This document shows, in pieces, positions 1-8,383 of a stretch of 23,126 nucleotides of DNA. The translations under genes were made by a program, and so were the position numbers. The notes beneath the pieces are model-generated. The model did not search any database. It saw only the letters and a program-made list of their open reading frames with translations, and was not told the origin of the DNA. The stretch's first letter is position 1. Every line of letters starts with the position of its first letter. Origin of the DNA: an uncultured Desulfobulbaceae bacterium (lineage in GTDB: Bacteria > Desulfobacterota > Desulfobulbia > Desulfobulbales > Desulfobulbaceae); contig CALZIH010000020.1 of NCBI GenBank assembly GCA_945787305.1, forward strand, positions 1 through 23,126, read 5' to 3'.

Positions 1-63
1 CAGTTGGAGCACGTGATGCGACTGGCCAAAGCTCGTGCCCGGGCCTATCTTGCCCATGAGTAG
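1..63 (+). CDS. 3' end of an unidentified gene upstream of the HNH nuclease gene
   Basis: Frame 1 is open from the left edge to a TAG at 61-63 and gives the last 20 residues, QLEHVMRLAKARARAYLAHE. Its end overlaps the likely HNH start (ATG at 56-58) in an ATGAGTAG arrangement, so the two genes were probably translated together. The visible part is helical and rich in Ala and Arg. I do not recognise a family from so short a tail. Its reality rests on the overlapping stop/start and on codon use similar to the HNH gene. Confidence 0.4.
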   Translation, partial: QLEHVMRLAKARARAYLAHE

Positions 64-361
64 TTATGTCAGTGCCGCTTTGCGCCGCTTGGTGACCGCA
101 CGCGCGGATGCCGTGTGCGAGTACTGCCTGATACATGAGGACGACGCCGTCTTTGGTTGCGAAGTGGACCACATCATCAGCGAAAAACACGGTGGGACAA
201 CGGAGGCGGGCAACCTGGCGTATGCGTGTGCCTTCTGCAATCGGGCAAAAGGCAGTGATATAGGGTCCATTGTGCAGGGCACAGAGGATACGAAACCGGC
301 CAAGCATCTGCAGCGCTTCAGCTACGGATTGTGCCGAAAAAATGGTGGTAAAGCCGTGTAA
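56..361 (+). CDS. HNH endonuclease, probably 3'-truncated and fused to antisense recD sequence
   Basis: The product is an HNH-family nuclease. Visible are CEYC (first zinc-binding Cys pair), CEVDHIISEKHGG (the His of the HNH motif), GNLAYAC (the Asn) and CAFCN (second Cys pair), followed by RAKGSDIGS. I start it at the ATG at 56, where it overlaps the upstream stop; a GTG at 35 is also in frame. Members of this family, as I know them, run to roughly 170-180 residues with a conserved second half after GSDI.S. Here the family-like sequence stops at about position 268, and the last 30 codons simply read the opposite strand of recD (its LCALHNGPY segment lies at 260-286). The core motif is intact, so nuclease activity is conceivable, but the tail is not native. 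See the junction finding. Confidence 0.75.
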   Translation: MSSYVSAALRRLVTARADAVCEYCLIHEDDAVFGCEVDHIISEKHGGTTEAGNLAYACAFCNRAKGSDIGSIVQGTEDTKPAKHLQRFSYGLCRKNGGKAV

Positions 362-1567
362 AATTTTATCCCGCAGCCATTTTTGCCGCCCTATTCCTCT
401 TTTGGATATCCACGCCAAATCAGAATGGTTTTCCCTCAGGACATGATCAACCTGTTTCCCGTCACCACTGTTGACGGCTCGGGCAAGGAGGCCTATTCCG
501 CTCTCTCCACTGAAACGATAGCTCGTGGCGAGAAAAGCGACCGAGTCAGCTAGTGGGGGTGCGTGTGCATCGGATGGCGGTGATGTGCCGGTAAGCTGCT
601 GCAGTACATCACAGAGGGGAGGGGACAAGCCGTGCGTCTCTTGACCGCAGAGATCGGAAAACAGGCTGCCGGCTTCAACTGAAGCCAGCTGGTCCCGATC
701 TCCAAGAAGGATCAAGCGGCAAGATTCCGGCAAGGCATTAACCAGTGCGGCCATCAGCGGAATGTCAACCATCGACGCCTCGTCCACCACTAGCAGGTCA
801 AGGGGAAGGGGGTGACTTTTGTCGTAGCGGAAGCCGCCCTCGCCGGTAAACCCAAGCAGGCGATGCAGGGTCTGTGCCTGGTCGGGAAAGCCGGATATCA
901 TCTTAGAGGGAAGAGATTTTTTTGCCTGTTGCAGGGATTCCTGCACCCTTGCTGCAGCCTTGCCTGTCGGGGCGGCCAGGCCGACACGGAGGTTTGGATG
1001 GAGGCTGTTAAGCAGAGCAAGGATACGGGCCACGGTATAGGTCTTTCCTGTACCGGGTCCGCCGGAGATAACCAGCAAGTTTTTAAACAGTGCCTGGGCT
1101 GCTGCCCTCATTTGTCCGTCTGCGGCGAGGGCGTCGGGAAACAGAATTTGCAGCCAGCCGGAAACCTGTTGGAGAGACACAGCTCCCATGCCTGAGGACC
1201 TGCCCAGCAGCGAGCTGACAATTTGTTCTTCATAGCGGAAAAATCGATAGAGATAGAGTCGGTTATTGCTGTCGAGAATAAGTGGCGCAATGCCACCGGG
1301 CTCGGCAACCGTCCGGCACCCAAGGAGAATTTTTCGCCACTTGGTCGCTGACGGAATCTTCGGTTCACCATCGAAAAACGGTTCTTTCAAGTCGTTGTCC
1401 AAAAGTAGACAGGTGTGCCCCTGGCCGACGGCACGGCTGACCAGGGCGGCGGCAAGCAGGAGTTCCTCTTGTTTATCTTTCTCAAGTCTATAGAGAAAAA
1501 GCGCTAAATGGTAGTCAATGGGTCGGAGAAAACCCTGGTCGACAGCCTGCTCCAGAAAGGCCTTCAT
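260..1567 (-). CDS. recD: RecD, exonuclease V alpha subunit (5'-3' helicase), 3'-truncated
   Basis: RecD is the 5'-3' superfamily 1B helicase of RecBCD. Starting from ATG at 1567, the frame gives motif I GGPGTGKT (from residue 169), then APTGKAAARVQ, QTLHRLLGF, motif II VVDEASMVD (Asp262-Glu263), GDRDQLASVEAG and the TSYRF segment. RecD-like sequence ends in RFRILCALHNGPY at residue 436. Normal RecD is about 600 residues; the missing part carries the last helicase motifs (HKSQGSEF and TAVTRA types). The frame stays open to position 2, but beyond 260 it is only the antisense of an HNH gene, so the real recD ends here by rearrangement or assembly junction. The start overlaps the recB stop in ATGA, so translation is coupled. 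Without the last motifs it should not be an active helicase. Confidence 0.85.
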
Positions 1568-4500
1568 GCCGACGCCTTCATCGGCAGGCCACAGCATTTA
1601 TCAATGCCGGTGATCAGTTCTAAATCGGGCTTGTCTCTGAATATGCCTGTGGCCGCCGGATGTTGTGGATGCATGCCGCGCAGGAAGAGATAGAAGACCC
1701 CGCCGAAATGGTCATCATAGCTGTAGCCGGGTAATCGCCGCTGCAAATAACGGTGTAAGGCCAAGGTATAGATCAGATACTGCAGGTCATAACGGTGTTC
1801 AACCATAGCCGGGGCCAGTTGCCCGGGCTCATAGTCTGCGGTTGTCGGGCCAAGATAGTTTGACTTGTAATCAACGATATAATATGTACCCCGGTAGCGG
1901 AATATGAGGTCAATAAACCCTTTCATCAGGCCGGTCAGGCGTTCCGAACTTGTCGGCAGTGGGGGGATTTCGTACAGTTGAAGCAGGGTGTTGAGCCGGC
2001 TGAAGTCAAGATCCCGCAGGGGAAAATAAAAACCCATTTCGTTGAGTTTATCTTTTTGTGCGATATCCTGCAGTCGACATGGTCCCATATCTGTTCCTAC
2101 AATATTGGCGAGCCAATCGTTGACCATCGGGATCCACTCTCCATCAATGCCCGCTCGCTGGAGTTGTTCTTGAATGATCGGAACCCAGAGTTCGGTCGGG
2201 GCATCGGTGAAATCGATCAGTTCCAGAATGGCATGCAGGCAGGTTCCGGCCGCAGCACCCCGTGGAAAATGAAACGGGGTCCATCCTTCTCTACTGGGTA
2301 GAACAGGCCGGAATTCCCTGTCAACGTCGTGGTTTTCCGGCCTGGGATCATGGCCGGCAGCCAACCGCGAATAACTGGTAATCTGCCAGTTATACTCCAC
2401 CGAACCGGTAAAACGTGTCACTGCCAGCGGAGTGTCCTGTTTTCGTTCCTGCAGAAAAATAGGGCCGATTGTTTCGTGCAGGGTGTGCAGTTTCAGCAGG
2501 CTTTGCCGCCTGTTGAGTTTCAGGAGTTGTTGTTGCAGCTCAGCTTCGTTTGCTATGGTGACGCTCCCGTCGGGAGAACGGTGCAGAAGCCAGGCCAGGG
2601 CTGTGTTTTCCATGAGTTTGATGTGACCCCAGCAAAAATAACAGCAACAGCAGGCACGTGTCAGGGCAACATACAAAAGACGCAGCTCTTCTGCCAGTCG
2701 TTCCTGTTGGGCAAGCTCTTGATGGTCGCGATTCGGCTCCGGGCTGAGATCAACGATCATCTGCCTGCTGTTTGGATCATGGAAGCTGATGTATTCCTTT
2801 GCTTGCGGTGTTCGTGTTGACCAGAGAAAAGGGAGGAAGACGATGGGGTACTGCAACCCCTTGGCCTTGTGGATGGTTACGATTTTAACCAGTTCCTCGT
2901 CGGATTCAAGCCGAAGCTGCTGGGCACTGTTATTTTCGTCGGGATAGGCTATTTGCTGCTGTAGCCAGTGAATCAGTTCTTGCGGGCCGTGTTGCCTTGT
3001 TGAGGCCTCTTGCAGCAGCTCGGCAAGGTGGAGAATGTTGGTCAGGGCTCGCTCACCATTGAGATCGGCAGACAACCGCCGGACCAGTCGTCCCTTGGCA
3101 ATGAGCTGCTGAAACATGGGCATGAATCCCTTTTGCAGCCAAATGTCACGGAGAGTGTGGATTGTGGTCAATGTATATTCCCAGGTCGTCTCGTCATCAT
3201 GGAGCCGGGCAAGATCGGGGCCGTTCAGGCCAAAAAAAACGGAGGCCATTGCGTTTCGTACCAGATCAGAGGCTCCAGGGGTGGCTAGACCTGGCAAGAC
3301 TCGGAGCATTTCATCTGCTTCGGGGCTGAGGAAAACCGAATCCCGGCTTGAATAGACAGAAGAAATGTTTTGCCGGCGCAAAGTTTGCTGAATCACTTCA
3401 GCCTCACGATGGGTACGAACCAGAACGGCTATGTCGCCAGCAACTACATGTTTGGTGCCGATACAAGCTTCACTTTTACTGCCTTTTGTCAGCAGCTTTT
3501 TGATGTGCAGGGCGCATATATCGGCTGCATTGTCATGGGCCACTCCTTTGTTCAGCACTTTGCCTGTGGAACCTCCATCCGGCTTGCCCAGCCATAAGCC
3601 TTGCAGGGGCAGAATTGGGACGTTATCCAGGGTCAGGGGGGTATTGTCGACAAGGCCGCTGGCCCTGACCGGTTCAAATTGTATCTGTGGTTCAAAGATG
3701 AAGGCTCTCTCTTGATTAAAAATCGTGTTGATCGCTTCCACCATCGGGGTTGTGGAACGAAAATTTGTGCTGAGGGTATACGTATTCCTCTTCGGAGTGT
3801 GGTTTCGGGCCTGGATATAGGTAAAGATATCGGCTCCACGAAAGGAATAGATAGCCTGCTTAGGGTCGCCGATCATAAACAGGTTCCCGTCTTGGTTGTA
3901 AATGGTCTTGAAGATTCGGTACTGCAAAGGGTCGGTGTCCTGAAATTCATCAACGAGTGCGGTCGGAAACCGGCTACGGATTTTCCCTGCCAGTGTGCTG
4001 CCTGATTTTGTCAGCGCAGCATCAAGATTCGTGAGCAGGTCGTCAAAAAAGAGCACGGCGCTTTCTTCTTTTCGCTTTTTAAGTTCCGTAAAGAGAAAAC
4101 TCCTTGCATCCAGCATGAGTTGAATTCGGGCATTATGGATTAGCTGCTCATGGGAGGAAAGAAAGTCTGCAAACAGATCAAAAAAGGGGTGGGATGGAAC
4201 GGTGCTGCAGCGTTTAAAAATATTGTCTGCCATGGTGGAAGCGCTTAGCAGATGCAATCCGTCCTCTAGGTCCCAGGAAAATTCGGACTGGACGGCCAGC
4301 CTGTCCATGGCTTCAAGCAGTACAGGTATCCTGTCGGGGCGATAACTTTTTGCATTTCGTGTCAGGCAGGGGTCTTCTTCCAGGATCTGCCGGACCTGTT
4401 CCCGCATTGTCGGCCAGTTTTGTCGGACAAGGGAAAAATGGGTTTGGCAGCGTTGCTGTAGATCATGTACCGCTTCTTTGTCGATCTGGGGAAGAATAAC

Positions 4501-5017
4501 GACTTCCGGCTGCAAAAACGGGCCATTGAGTGATGCCAATACACCGGCTGGATCCTTCCAGCAGGCAGCTACCCATTCCGCCTCAGCTAGTGTTGCATTG
4601 TAAAACCTCAAACAGCGCCCCGGATTCAAAGGCATGATCTTGGAGCATCTGTTGGCAGAAACTGTGAATGGTATAGATGGCCGCTTCATCGAGCAAGGTC
4701 AGGCCGTCCAGAAGTCGTTGCCTGTTGAATGTTGTCCGGCCTGCCTGATCAAGCAGGTCGTTGAGCAAAGGGTCTCCGCTTGTTCTCCCGTCAAGAACAT
4801 CAACAGCCTCACGGATACGTAAGCGGATTCGGCCGCGCAGTTCTTCGGTTGCCGCCTTGGTGAAAGTGACCACCAGAATTTCACTGACATCCAAGCCCTT
4901 TTCAAGCAACAAGCGGAGATAAAGTAAGGCAATGGTATAGGTCTTACCTGTACCGGCGCTGGCTTCAATGAGTTGGGTCCCGGAAAGGGGAAGGCTTTTG
5001 GGATCAAGCGGCTTCAT
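1564..5017 (-). pseudogene. recB: RecB, exonuclease V beta subunit, broken by a frameshifting deletion near 4600
   Basis: RecB is the 3'-5' helicase and nuclease of RecBCD. The start is ATG at 5017, overlapping the recC stop by 14 bases. The first frame (144 residues) holds Walker A EASAGTGKT (19-26), TFTKAATEELRGR and IYTIHSFCQQML, reads FESGALFEVLQCNTS and stops at 4583. The rest lies in another frame from about 4620 to 1564: VDEFQDTD, GDPKQAIYSFRGAD, NFRST, VTIHKAKGLQYP, LLYVALTRA, then the nuclease domain GTCLHAILE and FIDLIFRYRGTYYIVDYKS with its Asp-x-Lys. Compared with E. coli RecB from memory, about 20 residues between ALFE and the WKDPAGVL segment are also missing, so this is a deletion that is not a multiple of three rather than a single-base slip. 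No long homopolymer lies there. All other motifs are intact, suggesting a recent lesion or an assembly collapse. Confidence 0.88.
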
Positions 5018-8000
5018 GAATTTGTAGGTGGTCAAGTAGGGGAGAGATGATGGTTGAGGCAAGTTCCGTAAAAGCTTCGTCAAGCGGCAGGGCCCCGCAC
5101 AGGGCAATGGTGTATGCACGGTCTTCCTGTTCACCGGGCATTTTCATGTTGCCGTTCCAGGTGTTGAACGCGGCCTTCATTTTACGGTCTTCCTGGGCTC
5201 TAGCAAATGCAAAACTGGTCTCCGGATAGAAATGAAGAGGAGTAGAGAGTCCTTGCCAATACATATCCATCAGTTCCAGCAAGATCCTTTCAGGGTTTTG
5301 TACGGGCGTGAGTTCGTACAGTCCATCTGTGGCTAGATGGAAACTCTGTATTTGGCTGCCGGGCTGGGCAAGGTGCAGGCCAAGGTGGAACAACCAGAGT
5401 TTAAGCAGGTCTTTTCCTTTGCATTGTGCTGCCCGCCAGCTGATACGGCCCTGTCCAAAAAGATGATCTATTCGACCTGTGAGTAGAAACCGACCCAGAA
5501 TCAACTCAATGTCCATGGGGAGTTGAGGAGCGGAAAGAAGAGAGCGCAGGAGTGTAGCAACCCCTTCTGCAATCTCGGCAATTTTTCTAAATTGATTTTG
5601 AGCAAACGGACCGTGCGGCAGGAGCCCGGCAGCCTGTTGTCGAGCATAGACCTCTTGGGTGTCGCAATCAGCTAACAACAGGTTGACGGCGTCCTGGTTG
5701 ATCATATATCGCTCCAGTGCGTCCAGTGCAAAGGGTTCGTTTTCCTCAATGGTTGTTTCACGGTCAAAGAGTTGTAGGCCCAGCCGTTTTTGCAGAAAAA
5801 ATCGTACCGGGTGACTCCAGAAACCGGCCAATTGGCAGATGTCCACACGAGACCAGTCGGCGCCCGGCTCCGGTAAGGGGTATTCAAGAAAGGGTTTGGG
5901 TCGCTCTGTCCCCTCTGCCGGCATCCATTGCTGATTATAACTTGCCAGACCAGGAGTGGAATCAAAGCAGCGTCGGCTGAAGGGTTGCAGGGGGTGGTTT
6001 CTGGTCAATTGATCACAGGGCGATACGCCTGAAGCAGAAAAACCGAGATTTATGTAATCCTGCAGCTCACTAACCACTACCGATGGTTGGATTTCGCTAT
6101 TCTCTTGCTGGCTGCGGCCCATCCAGGAAATGTACAGTACCTCGCGTGCTGAGAGCAGGGCTTCCAGGAAGAGGTAGCGGTCATCGTCGCGGCGATTTCG
6201 ATCTCCCAATCGGGGCGATTGTGCCATCAGGTCAAAGGCAGGAGGCCTGGTGCTCCGGGGAAAGTCGGTGTCGCTCATTCCCAGAAGACAGATGACTTTG
6301 AAGGGAATTGAACGCATCGGAACCATGTTGCAGAAGGTGACCTGTCCAGCAAGAAAGGCCTGGCCGCCGCCGGGTTCTGAGAGCAGTTGCTCGAAGTATG
6401 ACCGGATGACGTCTTTTTCAAGAGGTTCGGTCAAACCGGCTGAGCTGCAATGCTGTCCGAAGTCTGAAATGGCCTGATACAAGGGCAGAATATCGTCATC
6501 CTGTTCCGGCATGAAAAATGCTTGGACAAGTTCCGTGAGAAGCAGGCACCATTGATCCGGACTGTAGCTCTGGTGCAGTCGTTTTCGATATCGGGAGAGT
6601 TGGTGAATGAGCTCGGATAGGCTGCCAACCGTTTCCGGTTGCACGTTTGCAGTAAAGGGAGCAATGCCGGCAAACATTTGCGCATCACCACCCATCGAAT
6701 AGCTTAGCAGTAGCCGGTCCCGGCCAAATGACCAAGTACTAAGATTGGACTCGTCAAGGCCAAGTCTGTTTCGCTGCTCTTGATCAAGAGCCCAGCGTAT
6801 TCCCGATTTCCTGACAAGGTTACGGAGTCGTTCCGGTCCATCGGCTGTCAGGCCGAACCTGCGGTAGACCAGGGGGTTGTCAACCAGGGCAAGGACTTCA
6901 GGAGCTGTGCATCGGCTGGAGAGTAGGTCCATGAGCTCAAGAAACAGCCTACCCGCAGGGTGGTCATCCTGCAGAGTGCGGTCGGCAATGGTCCAAGGGA
7001 TGCGGTGGTGGTGATCAACAGCTGAAAAGACACCATCTATATACGGTGCATAACTGGAAATATCCGGTGCCATGACCACGATATCCGCCGGTGTGAGCGA
7101 CGGTTTATTGGCAAACATCTCAAGCAGTCTGTCATGGAGGACCTGCACCTCACGAAGTGGACTGTGGCAGAGGTGAAATTGGATGGATATATCATTCCGG
7201 TCAATGGTCGATTGACTTGTCCTTTCTTGGGTTCGATCATGCAAGTCGAGGATATCGTTTTGCAATCTGGCCAGAAGGTTTCCTTTCTGGTTATGCTCGT
7301 AGAGGGCGGTGTCTTGTGCCTCCAGCGCCATAAGTTGTTGAAAAAAGGTCCGGCCAATGGTCCCCATGGAGGCCAGCAGGGGATTGCCGTGGGTAAAGGT
7401 ATCACTGATATCACCCTGATTCTTGTGTCGCCATTGCTTTCTTTTTTTGGCCAGACTTCGTTCGGGCAGGATATCCTCCCAGAAGACCTGACAGGGACAG
7501 AGGTGCAGTAGATGGATCGGGACATCAAGGCCTATGCGTGCAAAGAGTTCCATGTAGGCTGGCGCCAGAGTGCTCAGCCCGAAAAGGCTGACACGTTCGG
7601 GCATGTTATGCTTTTTCAAGCCCTCTTTTTCCACCTGCTGGTGAAATTCTTCAAGTAACCGACCACGATGCAGGTTGTGGTCTCTTGTCAATTGGCGCCA
7701 GAGTTCGGCCTGCCAGTGGTGTTCGTTTCCCGACTCCCAAGCAGTGAGCATGTCCGGGCGGAAGACGAGGTACTGGTCAAAGAGGTCGGAAATTTTACGG
7801 GCCAGCTGAAGTTGTTTACGGGCATCGTTATCCATACCAAGGTAATGGTTTGGCTGGGCAAAGAGTGTCTTCTCAGCCCGACAGAGTTCCGGCAGTAATT
7901 GATAGATGCGCCAGAGCATGGTGTTGCGGTCAAAGGGGCTCTGGTCCGGAAGTTTCCCCCGCTGGGCAGTGAAAACATCATAAATGAAGCGGGCCGGAAG

Positions 8001-8183
8001 CGGGAAGGCAAGGTTTGCGGCAATACCTGTTTGAGTGGCAAATTGTTGTGCAAGCCAACGGGCCATACCTTGGTTCTGGACCACGATAATTTCGGGCGCC
8101 AAGGGGTCATTTAGGGGTGTGGTAAGAATTCGGCAGAGGGTGGAAAACAGGACCTCCAGCTTGTTGGACTGGTAGAGATACAA
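5004..8183 (-). CDS. recC: RecC, exonuclease V gamma subunit
   Basis: The predicted protein has 1059 residues, close to the usual length of about 1100. The N-terminus (LYQSNKLEVLFSTL, then IVVQNQGMARWLAQQFA, then GIAANLAFPLPARFI) matches the RecC pattern of SNRLD, VQSxGMAxWL and IAAN..FPLP. RecC is the structural subunit that splits the strands and scans for Chi; it is an inactivated helicase/nuclease fold and so lacks Walker residues. Further family features are VVMAPDISSYAPYIDGVF, MRSIPFKVICLLGMSDTDFPR and PVRFFLQKRLGL. The start is TTG at 8183, with an AGGAG-type ribosome site about 12 bases upstream. It is the first gene of recC-recB-recD and the only one of the three that looks intact. 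There is no ptrA between recC and recB, unlike E. coli. Confidence 0.95.
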   Translation of the reverse strand: MYLYQSNKLEVLFSTLCRILTTPLNDPLAPEIIVVQNQGMARWLAQQFATQTGIAANLAFPLPARFIYDVFTAQRGKLPDQSPFDRNTMLWRIYQLLPELCRAEKTLFAQPNHYLGMDNDARKQLQLARKISDLFDQYLVFRPDMLTAWESGNEHHWQAELWRQLTRDHNLHRGRLLEEFHQQVEKEGLKKHNMPERVSLFGLSTLAPAYMELFARIGLDVPIHLLHLCPCQVFWEDILPERSLAKKRKQWRHKNQGDISDTFTHGNPLLASMGTIGRTFFQQLMALEAQDTALYEHNQKGNLLARLQNDILDLHDRTQERTSQSTIDRNDISIQFHLCHSPLREVQVLHDRLLEMFANKPSLTPADIVVMAPDISSYAPYIDGVFSAVDHHHRIPWTIADRTLQDDHPAGRLFLELMDLLSSRCTAPEVLALVDNPLVYRRFGLTADGPERLRNLVRKSGIRWALDQEQRNRLGLDESNLSTWSFGRDRLLLSYSMGGDAQMFAGIAPFTANVQPETVGSLSELIHQLSRYRKRLHQSYSPDQWCLLLTELVQAFFMPEQDDDILPLYQAISDFGQHCSSAGLTEPLEKDVIRSYFEQLLSEPGGGQAFLAGQVTFCNMVPMRSIPFKVICLLGMSDTDFPRSTRPPAFDLMAQSPRLGDRNRRDDDRYLFLEALLSAREVLYISWMGRSQQENSEIQPSVVVSELQDYINLGFSASGVSPCDQLTRNHPLQPFSRRCFDSTPGLASYNQQWMPAEGTERPKPFLEYPLPEPGADWSRVDICQLAGFWSHPVRFFLQKRLGLQLFDRETTIEENEPFALDALERYMINQDAVNLLLADCDTQEVYARQQAAGLLPHGPFAQNQFRKIAEIAEGVATLLRSLLSAPQLPMDIELILGRFLLTGRIDHLFGQGRISWRAAQCKGKDLLKLWLFHLGLHLAQPGSQIQSFHLATDGLYELTPVQNPERILLELMDMYWQGLSTPLHFYPETSFAFARAQEDRKMKAAFNTWNGNMKMPGEQEDRAYTIALCGALPLDEAFTELASTIISPLLDHLQIHEAA

Positions 8184-8297
8184 GGAAAGCTTTCTCCTGT
8201 TTGGAAAATGAAGTAAAGGGAAGTATTCTGTCGAGTAAACTTATCAACTTTTGGACGCAACTCCAACAGTTTTACTGCAAAAATCAGTCTTTATCTT

Positions 8298-8326
8298 TTG
8301 GTAAAGAGAAATGTGTCTGCTATACT
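8298..8326 (+). promoter_or_regulatory. candidate sigma70 promoter of the histidine kinase gene
   Basis: TTGGTA (8298-8303), a 17-base spacer and TATACT (8321-8326), preceded by TGC as in an extended -10. It lies 57 bases before the ATG at 8384, in the 200-base divergent region shared with recC. For recC I see no equally good box on the other strand. Confidence 0.45.
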
Positions 8327-8383
8327 CGAAATATACCTTGTCTTTTGTGATGAAATGTTTTTTTGAATCATACTAATCCCTTT

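Noticed and set aside
812..1195. Open plus-strand frame of 127 codons
   Set aside because: It is the antisense of recD motifs I and Ia; the protein text has no family features, and the minus strand is clearly coding.
2329..2820. Open plus-strand frame of 163 codons
   Set aside because: It lies fully antisense to the RecB helicase/nuclease region, which carries conserved motifs; no ribosome site.
4583..4585. TGA ending the first recB frame read as a selenocysteine codon, since tRNA-Sec is in the window
   Set aside because: Sequence after this TGA in the same frame is not RecB-like; the homology resumes in another frame, so it is a frameshift.
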